From Neurospora tetrasperma FGSC 2508 (lineage: Eukaryota > Ascomycota > Sordariomycetes > Sordariales > Sordariaceae), in the NCBI RefSeq assembly GCF_000213175.1, contig NW_009799179.1, forward strand, positions 2,217,744 through 2,281,743: 64,000 nt of DNA, in the 5' to 3' direction. The translations under genes were made by a program, and so were the position numbers. How positions within the stretch are numbered: the stretch's first letter is position 1; each line of letters starts with the position of its first letter. The notes beneath the pieces are model-generated. The model ran no database searches, was not told where the DNA came from, and saw only the letters and a list, made by a program, of their open reading frames with translations. Below, piece after piece: positions 34,278 through 45,786 of the stretch.

Positions 34278-34455
34278 TGTAGAATATAAGTACGAACAGG
34301 GGTATTGATTAAATAGAGGATGCAGACTATATATTGTATAGATCTCTGTATTGGGTTAATCCCTTATATAGAAAATCTAGTATTAGAAGGTTGCTAGGGA
34401 TGCCAGCTTACGTAAGGTACTGGGCTGGCACCCCGGTTACCTCCAGTATCCGACA
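34278..34455 (-). repeat. Right terminal repeat of the old LTR element
   Basis: This 178-bp copy starts TGTAGAATATAAG and ends CCGACA, aligning end to end with 20574-20751. It is followed by CCAGT, the target duplication. It is less AT-biased at its right end than the left copy. Confidence 0.88.
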
Positions 34456-35720
34456 CCAGTTAGGCAAAAGTAGTTGGATTTGTTACTTCCACTTGCCTGA
34501 TTCGTATCTACCGACCTACACTACCAACCCCAGGGCCCCCACCTAGTTGCCCGAGGCAGTTACTGGCTCCCACCCCTCGGGGCCCGGGGATTCACGCAGC
34601 CCAGGCGCATCACATACCCTTGCCCGTTTCTTGGCCAGCCAGCGCCAGGTAAGTAACGTTAAACGCACCAACCGTGCGGCGTCCACTGTCCCCGCGTTGT
34701 TTCCCCCCAACATCAACAGCGGCATTGAGGACCCCGTCACCAAGTGTAACATCCCTTCTCTTGATGGGCATGATACCTACCTTAGACATTGTGTTTCTTT
34801 TCATCCAGCTATGAAGGAACTCAGCTGGCGATAGAGACAACCTGCTCACAGCTATTGGCACAAGCAGTGATGGTCTAGTGACCTTGATATGTGCAGAATG
34901 CAAGTCGGGCCTTGATATGTAATGTACAATGTAATAATGTATGTACTGCTAAGGTGATGTATATTTGGGCGCCAAACTGCAACCCTCGTCTGGTCTACTG
35001 CACATCACTTGCTTTAGCTGGCGATCTTTCTGCGGCTTTTCGTGTGATCCCTCCATCTCAAATCTCTTGCTCTCCGTTGCCGCCGACCAAACACTCCATC
35101 TCTCTCCCTCCTCCATCTCCCTCCCCCTTGAACCCCTCCACCACATCTCCCAACTTTATTCGAGCTTACTCCTCCCGTCATCTTACTCTTTTCATCGTCC
35201 CTTGCCTTCCCTTGCCAACACGCTACACTAGATCTCACCACTCCCCAGGGCTCCGGGCATTTTTCGGCAACCATTCTCAGCCCTGGTTATTCAGATCGCC
35301 GTACATTAGTGAACACCTCACATATTGGTAGCAGAGTGTTAGCGCTGTTGATTTGGCCTAATCAGTCAGCTCACGTAACGACGGCGGCCGCAAAGCCCTG
35401 GACATCCGGCCAGCCCTTTGGATCGACATTCAACTGACACTACAGCGACCTGAACTCCTCCGGATGCATAAACCCCACCCTTGCCCATAGTTTTGCGTCA
35501 TGGGAATTCCTCTTCTGATAGATTGGACCGCATCTTTAATACATATTTCATCCAATTCCCAAAACTCCCGCTTCACATAGCCACCACTCCAGTCTTCTTT
35601 GTCTGCCGCCGCCATATGCCTTTCGACTGTCTTGGTAACCATTCGCCGTTACCCCAGATATCTGCTGTGTCAACAGGGGCGGAAGTAGATGGAGAATTGT
35701 CAAGTGATTCGTGAAGGAAT
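34456..35720. other. Spacer between the LTR nest and the RBR ligase gene
   Basis: Base composition returns to normal immediately after the duplication. The segment 35080-35160 is strongly pyrimidine-rich on the + strand, as in fungal promoters and leaders. No coding region is supported. Confidence 0.5.
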
Positions 35721-38205
35721 ATGGCTGAATTCACCTCAGTATCGTTGTCGTCGGCCCATCTGGTCGGCACCGTCGCCAACTCACCCAAACTAGACGAGTC
35801 CGAGTACCTCCGTGAGGTTTTCGGGATAACGACTGAAGATGCCACCGCCACTGAGGCCGAGATCGAGGAGAGCTTGACGGCAAAGGCTTCGAGTCTGGGA
35901 ATCGATGTCTCGAACCTCACTGACAGCCTGGGAAATCCCACTGCCTTGAACGCCACATCAGCGAGAAGCAGCACTCTCGTTGCCCACCAGCGCTCCAACA
36001 CAATATGCTCGAACGACAGTACCACCGGCACCGAAACGGCCACAGGCACCGATAATGATATGGCTTCGAACTCGTCGGCAGCAATGCCGGCAACTCTCAC
36101 ACAATCCACGACCAGGAAGAGGTCCAACACCGTCAACTTTTCCCAGTATGAGAAGTATTTGACGCAGCTGAAACCCGCGCTTCACCAACCAAAGTTTTCC
36201 AACCCAGCAGCGCCCACAAGGCGGCCGTCGCACAACATCTTTGGCTTTGGGCACTTCAAGGGCGTCAGGGAGCTCCGGCGCGGCCTCACAGGCAGGTTGA
36301 AGAGGAGGAAAACGTATCCGGCGTTATCAATCGTGTAAGTGACTCTGCTGGACCGTCAGCCCCACCCAGATACTCTGGGCATCATGAGCCATGTTGGAAT
36401 GAGGCATCTAACGAGTTCTACCGTTTCCTAGGATCTGCATATGCTGCCGCGAGGAATTTGCCCAAGAGAACCACCTCCTCCAGACGCTACCATGCGGCCA
36501 CACCTACTGCCAGAACTGTCTGGCCGTCATGATCAACCAATCCACCACCGACGAGTCCAAGATGCCTCCCCGCTGCTGCACCCAGCCCATTCCCAGCTCC
36601 ATCATCAAGACGATCCTCACCCGCGAGGAGCAGCAGGCCTTCCTCAAGGCCGTCCTCCAATACAGCACGCCCTGGGAATCCCGCATCTTCTGCCCAAACC
36701 CGGCCTGCGGCGAGTTTATCCCGCCTAGAGCCAAGCTCGACCCCAAGCACCCCTTCGAGACCATGTGCAAGACGTGCAAGATGCGCGTCTGTCTAATTTG
36801 CAAGCGCAGCGCCCATCGGCTCGGGCAGGATTGTCCCGAGGACATTGAGCTGGAGACAGTGCTAAAGATGGGCGAGAAATCCGGGTGGCGTAGATGCTAC
36901 AAGTGCCGCAACCTGGTTGAGCTCACGCAGGGGTGCACGCACATGACGTGCCGGTGCAAGGCTCAGTTCTGCTACATTTGCGGTGCCGTATGGGATCCTG
37001 TTGTCGGGTGTCCCAACTTTTGCAACGGCGAGGAGGAGCTCGAGCGGCGCAGGAGGGAGGAAGAGATGCGCCTCGCGGAGCTGGAACTGAAGAAGCGGGA
37101 GCAAGAAGAGGCGGCTGCGGCGGAGGGACGGGCGCAACAAGCAGCGGAACGGAGGACGCGAGAAAGTGCGGAGTTTCAGGCGCTAAGAGAACAACAAAAC
37201 CATGAAATGTCCAGGGTTTTGGCGTACGAGGCTAGGATGCGGAAAGACATGCGGACAAGGCAGTCGGAGAAGAAGAAGGCGCTACTGGAGAAGTACGCGG
37301 AGCTCACAGAGAAAATGAAGGAGCGCCATGCGAAAACAGAGCAGCACCTCGAGGACCGGCAGATCGAGGCCGAGATGGAACTCCGCTCGTCGCTGGACGC
37401 TTCGGAACGGAGCATCAAGATACAGCTCAAGCACATGGAAGCCTACTGCAAGACGCTTTCGCAAGTTGAGGAAGTAAGCGAGAAGGACCAAGCCCTACAG
37501 GACTCGAAGATGCCTTCCAGGGAGGTCACCCAAAAACACCTCGACCAGCTCAGCGAGCAATACCGCATCCGCGACGGCATGGAGAGACGGCACCAAGCCC
37601 AGATCAACGTGCTTCGCGAGAAGCAAGGCAAAAAGATGGAGCAGTTACTCGATCGCCACGAAGACGAGATGGAAGCCCTTCTCCACAAGAAATCCGAAGA
37701 ACTCGAGGACCTCGCCGTCGAGTTCGCCAATGAGGCAGACGCCGTCTCCCGCACATTTGCCCAGAGGAAGGTCAAGCTGCAGAAGAGATGGCTGCTTAGC
37801 GTGGAGATTTTGAGGATAGAGCAGGAGAAGAAGACTGGGATGCGGTACGCTTCCATGGCTGTGCCGCAGTGGCCTGCTGCGACTGCGAGTGAGAGCGACA
37901 CGGAAACTGAAAGCGAAGAAGAGGAGACGACAGCTGCCGCTCATCTGCAAGAGCAAGAAGTCATTGAGCTCGCACGACCCAAGGCTGAAGCTGAAATGAA
38001 GGAGGATGGGTGGCCTCTCAGCAACAACAACGACAACATCAAGACCACCGAGATCGAATTACCCTCAACACCCAAGACGGTGACGCCGGTGGTGACCCCG
38101 ACACAAGCTCGGTTCGAAGCTGAGCTTCGCAGGTACAGGTCGCGGACCCGGCTGGCGGCTCCGGGGGAAGAATCACCGCCGGTATCACCACGTACTACGC
38201 GCTGA
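35721..38205 (+). CDS. RBR-type (RING-IBR-RING) E3 ubiquitin ligase with long coiled coil
   Basis: Two exons, 35721-36334 and 36432-38205 (donor GTAAGT, acceptor CCTAG), give about 795 residues. The junction reads SIV-ICICCREEF, so RING1 starts right after the splice (residues about 206-245; CGHTYCQNC). The IBR follows near 289-340 (CPNPACGEF, CKTCKMRVCLICKRSAH), and RING2 near 360-393 (CYKCRNLVELTQGCTHMTC). The final Cys of CTHMTC is at the position that accepts ubiquitin in HHARI/Parkin-type ligases, so the enzyme looks catalytically able. From about residue 410 to 670 the protein is Glu/Lys/Arg/Gln-rich and almost certainly a long coiled coil. The Ser/Thr-rich N-terminus is unassigned. Substrates cannot be inferred. 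It is convergent with SSZ1. Confidence 0.92.
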
Positions 38206-39439
38206 TGCTTAAGCGGACAATCTCCCTCCCCCCCCTTTTTGTTTTTTTTTTCATCTCATCATTATACTTAACAAATACGTACCAACTACGATACCCCTAC
38301 GATTCAACAAGCTTACCTACTTACAATTTACAACGATTACCCTTATCAATACAACAACACTACCACCGCCAAACCAAACCATCCATCAAGCGGCAGACTG
38401 TCAGGAAAATCATTCAGCATCACTCATCAGCTCTCTCATATGTCCATTTATCATCACCATCATCATCTCTCAGCAGCATTCAGCATTCTGCATAACATCA
38501 CACGGAGCGTAAGACGTCCAAATCACACATAGTACCCATTATCTCCTTTACCAGTAGTGAATCATCTTTCCCATACCATCATTTATTTACATTACTCTTT
38601 TCCTTGCTACGAAGTTGACGATTTTCTATACCCCCCTCTTTTTTTTTGTATATCTTTTCTTGTATGGCCACATCGGGAGCATTCTCCGACCCATCATCTC
38701 TTTCTTTGTCCGTTGGGAGGAGGATCTACAAACGTTACGTAGGTGGAAAGCTGGGCTTGAAAAAGGAGGACAACGGAAGACAGGCGGGAAGGGGTTGGGG
38801 ACCAAGGGACTGGGGGAAATATATAAATCGAGAAGGAGGAGAAAGGAAGTTAGTGGAGGAGGATTTGGATGTTCGGGTATTTATCTAGGAGGAAAAACAG
38901 AAACAAAAAAAACAAAAAAAAAAGGAATGATTATCAATCTAGGATGTGCGAACTGTTGGAGGATATACCCATTGCGAGATTTACCATTTTTTTTTATTTT
39001 TGATTAGCATCTACTTAGCTATGTAACAGGAAAGAGAGATTGATATCACACATGCCAGCAAGCACTTGTGTATATATATGCCTCTGATCAAAAATGATGT
39101 GGAATATGTCAGCGTTGCCCGTCTTCCCAACTGGGTATGTATGAAACTTAAAGTCGCATTCATAGATTATCTTCAAGTTCTGAAAATCATCCCTTGCTTG
39201 CTTCGCTTCCTGTATGTATTGTCTAATAGGGTCATCAAATTCATCATTTCGCCTCTATTTTAAGTTGCCCAGTAAATACCAGTAGTTGGGTTCCTTTTTG
39301 CACACAAAAAAAATCCTGTTATCCCACCACACCATGCCAAGGTGCTTTCTCCACACACACACACAGGTATAATAACTTTCAACACTTGAACCCTTTTACA
39401 AGAAAACTCTCCACTGTATTCTAATTAAATCTCATTGGC
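38206..39439. other. Convergent spacer between RBR ligase and SSZ1 genes
   Basis: This 1.2-kb interval holds both 3' ends. It is AT-rich with T- and A-runs (38641-38650, 38908-38922) and a CA run at 39352-39365. No gene was identified. Confidence 0.5.
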
Positions 39440-41214
39440 TTAAGCGCTCAAAGTACCACGGACACCAGTCTTGGCACCAACCTCCCTCGTCGTTACGGTG
39501 ACCGAGAGGTTAGCATCAACGAGGATGGTGACCTCGACCTTGCCGCCCTTCTTGACACCGCGGACGGCGGCCTCGGCAAGGGTGGAGCCAATCTTCCATA
39601 CCTTCTCGCGCTTCTCCTCCTCCTCCTCCTCGTCATCGGAGAAGTCAGAGTCGTCACCCTCCTCATCAGCATCCTCGACCTTGGCGGCCTTGGACTCGTC
39701 CTTGACCTTGGGTTCGGGCTTGGTGACCTTGATGTGGGTGTTGCCCTCGGCAATCTTGACGAGAACATCGCCGCCATCCTTGGGGGCGGCAACGTGGATT
39801 GTCCTCCTGGCGGGGACGGCGGTCTCGGGGGCGATGACGGGGACGAAGACTTCCTCACCGGCCTCGTTGAGGGAGATGACACCAATAGCATTAGTGACGT
39901 GAGGGACGGTGGTGACGGCGGCGTGGGTGGACTGGTCGATGTCCTCGGCCTCGTACTCCTGGATCAAGCTGGCCTGAAGAGCGGCACCGCGGGCGTTAAG
40001 CTCGGAGGGGTTGATGGCGGCGGGGGTGGTGGAGGGGGCGAGGATCTTGGTGGTCTGGGGGAAGAGGTAGCCGAGGTTGGCGGCGATGCGGGGAGTGTGG
40101 GAGGTACCGCCGGACAGGATGACCTCGTCAATGTCGAGAGCATCGAGGCCAGCCTTCTTGACGGCGGAATCGACGAGACGGGTGAAGCCCTCGAAGACGG
40201 AGCGGGCAATGGTCTCGTAGCGGAGGCGGTTGATGGAGCTGGTGAAGTCGATGCCGTTGGCGAGGGACTCGACGCTGAAGCTGGCGTTGGTGCTCAAGCT
40301 GAGGGCCTTCTTGGTGGACTCGGCTTCAGCCTTGAGCTTGGCGAGGGAGCGGGCGTTCTCGCGGGGGTCGACCTGGTGCTTCTTGATGAACTCCTTGGAG
40401 AAGTGGTCAATGAGAACCTTGTCGAGGGCAGTGCCGTGGAAGTCGTAGTCGTGGACGGTGGCGAGGATGGTGTACATGCCGCTGCGGCTGGCGACAACGG
40501 CAACATCGGAGCGGGTGCCACCAAGGTCAGCAACAACAACGATCTTGTCCTGGACCTCGGTCTCGGCGCGGGCATCGTAGGCGAGAGCAGCGGCAACGGG
40601 CTCGTTGATGAGCTGGAGAACTTCGAGGTTGGCGGCGGCGGCGGCAGCGAGAAGGGCCTCCTTCTGCTTGTCGGAGAAGTTGGTGGGGACGGTCATGACG
40701 GCGGAGGTGACCTTCTTGCCAAGGTACTCGGAGGCGGCTTCGATCAGGCGGCGAAGGTAGCGGGTAGAGACCTCGGAGACAGAGAGCTTGGAAGCCTCGC
40801 CCTCCTCCTTCTCCTGGACGGTAAAGGCAACGGTGCCATCGGCATCCTCAGGGTGGGCAGAGGCGTGGTTGTGGGTAGGGTCGACGGCCGCAAAGTCCTT
40901 GCCGAGGAAGTCCTTGAAGTAGGCGACGGTGTTCTTGGGGTTCCTGACGAGGAAGTTCTTGGCCTGTTGGCCGTAGTACTCGTCGCCGTCAACGTAGGAT
41001 AGGATGGTGGGGATCTGGCGGTCTGTACGACGAGAGTCTGTTAGGAGCGGTCGCATGGGGAAAAAGAAAGGGTATGGCACGTACCGCCATCCTCGTTGGC
41101 GATAACCTCAGCCTTATCGTCGACAGTGCAGGCGATGGAGCTGTTGGAGTTGCCAAAGGTGATACCGATGACGGTGCGCTCGCTGGGCGCAACGCTGACC
41201 TTGGATTCGCTCAT
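39440..41214 (-). CDS. SSZ1: Ribosome-associated atypical Hsp70 SSZ1
   Basis: Two exons, 41214-41085 and 41022-39440 (donor GTACGT, acceptor ACAG, 62-nt intron), give about 570 residues. The junction restores NEDGDRQIPTILSYVDGDEY, a normal Hsp70 N-terminal motif. Divergent nucleotide-binding signatures mark it as the SSZ1 type: GITFGNSNSSIA in place of GIDLGTTYS, and VADLGGTRSDVAVV in place of DLGGGTFD. SSZ1 pairs with zuotin as the ribosome-associated complex, which stimulates the Ssb Hsp70 on nascent chains; SSZ1 itself is known not to need ATP hydrolysis. The C-terminal part is short, with an acidic linker (DDSDFSDDEEEEEEKRE) near residue 490. No substrate-lid region is seen, as in the family. 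It shares a 657-bp divergent promoter region with RRP40. Confidence 0.95.
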
Positions 41215-41871
41215 TTTTGCGGATGGTGTGAGGGTGTGGGTTGAAGCGGAAAGAATCAAACAGACAGAGCTAGAGGATGGAGATAGGAAAGGGAAGAAAG
41301 CGCAAAAGTCAACGAAAAGCACTGCTATCGACAAGGCAGGACAGGAACCAGACCACGAACGACGGACGGTAATGTCGTCCAGCGTGTGGGGGCTCAGAAA
41401 TTTTTGGAAGGCGGACGCTAATCGATACGGGATGCTTGCTGGCCCCACATCGTCACTTGTGGTGGGCACCATTGGTGTACTCGCTGTTTGTTTACATATG
41501 CTGTCGTCGACAAGGTTTGGAGACACATCTGGTTTAAGTACTGGTGTGTCGATGTCTATATCTCGTAAATATACTACAGTTTGTGACCAAGTGACTTCAA
41601 TATGTGGTATGAACTATCAAGGTCGATTCTTAAGACAGCTCTTCAAGTACCCTTATTGTACTCCCCCAACTAGCCCAGCCAGCTGCCCCACCATTCAAGG
41701 CTTGGGGCTGGCCTCGCCTTCGCAACTTTCCCAAAGTAAACTTACACTACTACAGAACCGCGACAGCACAGGTACCTATTTAATACAGCTTTCCGCAAAC
41801 CGAACCTCGAATTCCAAACCAAACAACCCACCACTCCCGATACAACACACCACAAGACTTACAGCATCACC
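41215..41871. promoter_or_regulatory. Shared divergent promoter region, SSZ1 and RRP40
   Basis: The 657 bp between the two start codons must hold both promoters. Both genes serve basic protein or RNA handling, so a shared control region is plausible. No specific binding site was identified by eye, and no TATA box is evident near either start. Confidence 0.4.
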
Positions 41872-42744
41872 ATGTCAACAGAATCGCCCCTCGTCGTCCT
41901 CCCGGGCGAGACCATCGACCCTTCCCTCATTCCCACCCACAAGAAGAACCCTCTCCGTCTCGGTCCCGGGTTGCGACACATTCCTCCTAGCGAAATCGTC
42001 CCCACGGTAGCCGGCCAGCTAGTAGTCGACCATCGCAAAACTTCCATGTGGATAGAATACAATGGCGGTCGCGTACGTTTTCACCACCACCACCACATAT
42101 ATCTCTTCTTCTTCCCTCTCCCCTACTCCTTCCTTCCTCTCTCTTCTCCTCCTTCCTCCCTTCCTTTACTTTTCCTTTTCACCTTAAGCTAACTTGAGGA
42201 TCAGTACATACCCTCCAAAGGCGACCTCATCATCGGCCAAATCGCCCGCTCCGCCACCGACTTCTACTACGTCTCCCTCTCGCCCTATACCCCCAACGCC
42301 ACACTCCCGCACCTCGCCTTCGAGTCAGCCACCAAGAAGACCCGTCCCCAACTGGCGTCTGGCGAGCTCGTCTACGCCCGTGTGTCTCTGGCCAACCGGC
42401 ACATGGACCCAGAGCTGGAATGCGTCAACTCTTCGACCGGCGAAGCGGATGGGCTGGGCCCCTTGAAGGACGGCATGGTGTTTGATGTCAGTCTTGGGTT
42501 TGCGAGGAGGTTGTTGATGGCGAAAAGCAGGGAGGAGGGCAAAGTGGAGGTTCTGGAGGCGCTGGGCGAGGAAGGGTTGGCGTTTGAGACGGCGGTGGGG
42601 AGAAACGGGAAGGTGTGGGTGGGTAGTGAGAGTGTCAAGACGGTGGTGGTGGTGGGAAGGGCGTTGAGGGAGACGGATGAAAAGGGACTGGGGGTGGAGG
42701 CGCAGAGGAAGTTGGTGAAGAAGTTGGTTAGGGAGATGCGTTGA
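41872..42744 (+). CDS. RRP40: Exosome cap subunit RRP40 (EXOSC3)
   Basis: Two exons, 41872-42072 and 42205-42744 (donor GTACGT, acceptor TCAG), give about 246 residues, the usual length for Rrp40. RRP40 is one of three S1/KH cap proteins of the nuclear and cytoplasmic RNA exosome, which degrades and trims RNA 3' ends. Family marks: VVLPGETIDPSLIP and LGPGLRHIPP at the N-terminus, the S1 domain around YIPSKGDLIIGQIARSATDF (the intron falls just before it), and the KH-type GRNGKVWVGSES near residue 200. The 132-nt intron is unusually pyrimidine-rich. It is divergent from SSZ1. Confidence 0.95.
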
Positions 42745-42775
42745 GGAATCAAGGTGAAATGGGTTAAAGGGAACA

Positions 42776-43171
42776 ATGATCGTGATGAGAACAAGGAAGA
42801 GCATGGCCAGCAGCGGCTGGGTGTCTGGCCTGAGAGCGCTGCGAAGACACTTTTTCGCAAGAGGCAGGAGGTGGAAAATCTCTGATGCCAAGACTCTGCG
42901 AGAGTGGCATGGCCGAATCTTTCTTCCAGCCAGAAGTGATTTTCAGTCATCAGCAAAAGCGGGTTTGAGTCCAGAGATTCCTCCTCCAGCGAAGTTTGAT
43001 ACCCCCGAGGAAGCGACGAACCCCCGTGAGCCGTATACTAGGTTCACAGGCTACGAGCCAAGGGATTTAGTGGATCGCAGAGTGGCATACACGAGTGAAG
43101 AAAGGAAGTTCACGAGATATAGATCTTCAGATGAGAAGACCAAAGTCCATGGTTATGTGGGTTATAGATGA
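42776..43171 (+). CDS. Possible small hypothetical protein
   Basis: A 131-residue frame starting 31 nt after the RRP40 stop. It is rich in Arg, Lys, Glu and Tyr, with a regular-looking C-terminal half (EPRDLVDRRVAYTSEERKF). No family is recognised. It may simply lie in the RRP40 3' UTR. Position so close to the upstream stop, with no promoter room, argues against an independent gene. Confidence 0.22.
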   Translation: MIVMRTRKSMASSGWVSGLRALRRHFFARGRRWKISDAKTLREWHGRIFLPARSDFQSSAKAGLSPEIPPPAKFDTPEEATNPREPYTRFTGYEPRDLVDRRVAYTSEERKFTRYRSSDEKTKVHGYVGYR

Positions 43172-43594
43172 TGCCCAATGGCTTTTGGTAACGTATTAAA
43201 GACAAACGCTAAAGCCACGCGCTCCATATAGATGCATTATATACTATAAATGGCGTTTCTCGCTTTCCACAATGAAAAAGATATAAAAAAAAAGGCAAGT
43301 CTGTACTTCTCAAGATCTAATGTCCAGACCATTCATCATCATCATCCAAAATGCTGGTAGAAAAGAAAAAAAGGCATACAATGCCCGAACAAAGGTGGGT
43401 ATCACAGTCCCCTGATCTTCTTTGGCGCACTCATAACGACCATCAAGGCCCGTTATCAAACGCTTGCCTGGCGTTTTCTATCACTTCAGCACATTAATCC
43501 AGCTCGCTCATCAAGGGCAAGAGCATGCCACCCAAGCAGACCCATCGTACACTGCGTCCTTCTATCGAGTACCGTAGACTAGACCATCGATTAA
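43172..43594. other. Convergent spacer downstream of RRP40
   Basis: This 423-bp interval is AT-rich, contains an A-run near 43287-43294, and must hold the 3' end of the zinc-finger gene on the minus strand. Nothing else was seen. Confidence 0.5.
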
Positions 43595-45786
43595 TCATGC
43601 GTCGCCCATGGCCACATCGTTATACTCAATTGGCTCTTGCAAAGGCGTGATTTGGTGCTTGTTGATCATGTGCCTCCTCCAGTTGTCCTTCCTGGGGAAC
43701 GAGCGGCCACCCTGTCTTGACCAGGGACACTCGGGCACCGTGCAGTGGAACTGGCGAGTCTTTTTGTGCTTGTCGTTAATGTGGCGGTCCAGATGGGTCT
43801 TGGTGCCGAACCGCATGGTGCAGCCAGGGTGGGTACACTCGTGTGGGCGTTCGTGGTAGCGTTTGTGATGGCTATAGGTCTGTTAGTGATCTGTATATGT
43901 AGGAAGATAGGATGAGGAGGCGTAGATGCTCACTTCAGCTTGTGAATTTGGTCGAATTCACGGTGGCATTGGTCGCAAGCAAACACTCTAGGTGAAGCGC
44001 CGCTGGATGATGGTGTTGTCGGGGACATGCCGGACTGAGGGATGCTCGAAAGAGATAGGCCTTGGGAGTACATCACTTGGGCTCCAAAGTCGTTGACCGA
44101 CAATCCTCCTGGTGACATTCCCTGTGACGAGGAATAGTCATTGACCGACAATGCGCCGGGTGACATGCCCTGGTTTGATGAGAAACCTCCGGTAGAAGAA
44201 GAAAAGTTGGCTGGGGAGTTGGGAACCATGAGCGGCGCAAAGTTGGTGTTCTGATCAAAGTCTGGCCTGGGCGATGGCGAGTATGTGAGCCGAGTGCTGG
44301 GGGTGTTCTGCCTTGAGGACTCGGACAATGGTGGAGGAGTAGAGATATCGGACATGTCATGTAGACCAAAGCCGTCGTTGGGGTACAAGGCAGCTGAGTC
44401 AAGATCAAAGTCTTGGCCGTTTTGCTGAATTTCTGGTAGATGCGTATACTCGCTATACTGTGGCTCCGGGCCGTACTGTTCCTGGGGGCTTTGCATCTGC
44501 TGGGAATAGGCGAACTCGGCCGGAATAGTCTGGGGGGAGAAGGCACTGACTGCAGGAGCGGGCGGGGTGTTCTCCAACTTGATAATCTCCTGGTTTACAG
44601 CCCAGGCGCTCTCGGCTTGGTTGGTAGGCCTCATCATTTCCATAGGACTGGCGGTTGGCCCAACAGTCAAATCCACACGAGGACTTGGGAGGTCAGAGAC
44701 AATGGTAGTAGGTGGTAAACTGTCGGTGCGGTTGATGCCTTGCTGGATCTCCCACGAGGCAAGAAGGGTGTCTTGACGGAGGAGAGTGGTGGGCAGAGTG
44801 GTAGGTTGCGGTGGTGGAGGTGTAGAAGAGTCGTTGGGATAAGGTTGGCTGGTGCTGCTTAAATATGGGTGACCGTGATAGTATTCGTAGGCAGCTCCTG
44901 GCGCCTCAGTGTCAACCTCGAAGACTGGTGGGACAGGTTCAGGTTGATGTGTTGGAACCGGGTAGTCGGTAGTGGTAACGAGCGAAGGCGACCGTGTTCC
45001 AGCGGTGCCTCCAAGGGTCGATCGCTTGCTATCCCTCCGGCTGTTACCTGACTGACGCCTGTAAATGAAGTTCCTGATGGACTCGGGGAGATGAGGGAAG
45101 GAGTGACGTTGAGTGGGGCGTTCAAAGGTTTCCGGCTCCTCAGTGATGCCTCCAGGTGAAACGGCAGGTGGTATTTGGTGAGTGGGAGGGCTCAAGCCGT
45201 GGGAGTCGTCAAGGCTCAGTTCGCGGTGGCTCTCGGCTTCAGTTGTCGCTATCGATGCCACTCTTGTTCGTGTCGAATCGGGACCAGGTTGGTCTCCTTG
45301 AAGGCTCGCTGTGGCTGATGTGATTGGTGAAGGTGGTTGAAAGGGCGGCGATATGGAGGACGGCAGCCCTTGTTGTATACCTACGCCCCGTGGGAGGGCA
45401 GGGGTGTGTTGGGACTGATGATGATGGGAGGCCGCCCTCTGATCGGGGTGGTGACCGTCGCCCGGGATGAAGGTGGCCGGTGATGCAAGGCCAGGCGGCG
45501 GGGTGTCCGGAGCATAGCCTTCCCCTTCCCCGGAGAGCCGCTTGGGCGTGCTCCCGGCGCTGTGGTGGAAAATGGGGCCTCCGGGGGCCTGCCCCTTCTC
45601 CGCATGGCCGATATCACCATGCTTCTCGGCCCGGCGTCTCCGCGCACGCACAACAAAAGGAAACAGACATAGGAGAATCAGGAAAAACCCAATGCAGGAG
45701 CCGACCACAGCCCCGGCGATGGCTCCTCCAGAGAGTGAGCTGCTGCGCGGGGTGAGCACGGCCCGCGCAGACAGGGACGCTGCCAT
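43595..45786 (-). CDS. C2H2 zinc-finger protein with N-terminal transmembrane anchor
   Basis: Two exons, 45786-43934 and 43871-43595 (donor GTGAGC, acceptor CTATAG), give about 709 residues. The first in-frame ATG (45786) was chosen; the open frame runs about 100 nt further up but without another ATG. Residues about 19-45 are a strong membrane helix (GAIAGAVVGSCIGFFLILLC) followed by RARRRR, a stop-transfer signal that would leave the rest in the cytosol. The middle is long, Pro/Ser/Gln-rich and disordered. Three C2H2 fingers close the protein: FACDQCHREFDQIHKLNHHK (spanning the intron), HECTHPGC...HLDRHINDKH, and FHCTVPECPW...NWRRHMINKH. This layout suggests a membrane-held transcription factor released by cleavage; that is inference. 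A real DNA-binding target is unknown. Confidence 0.88.

Larger units (their letters stand above)
20574..34455 (-). mobile_element. Old RIP-mutated LTR retrotransposon, interrupted by a younger one
   Basis: Two 178-bp direct repeats (20574-20751 and 34278-34455) with TG...CA-type ends bound a very AT-rich interior and are flanked by a 5-bp duplication CCAGT (20569-20573 and 34456-34460). Subtracting the inner Gypsy element and its target duplication leaves about 5.9 kb, a normal size for one LTR element. The two terminal repeats differ almost only by C/T and G/A swaps and the interior is saturated with TA-rich sequence, the pattern left by repeat-induced point mutation. No usable coding frame remains; it is thoroughly broken. 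A G-run on the minus strand just inside the left repeat (20752-20763) resembles a polypurine tract, so the element probably reads on the minus strand. Superfamily is not assignable by eye. It must be older than the element nested in it. Confidence 0.88.

Noticed and set aside
20574-34455. A centromere or a CRISPR-like array as the cause of the AT-rich block
   Set aside because: Terminal repeats and target duplications fully explain the limits; no regularly spaced repeats were seen, and a centromere would be far longer.
39734-41002. A 422-codon plus-strand frame opposite SSZ1
   Set aside because: It is the antisense shadow of a GC-rich, well-identified gene; the Gly/Val/Asp-only composition is typical of such shadows.
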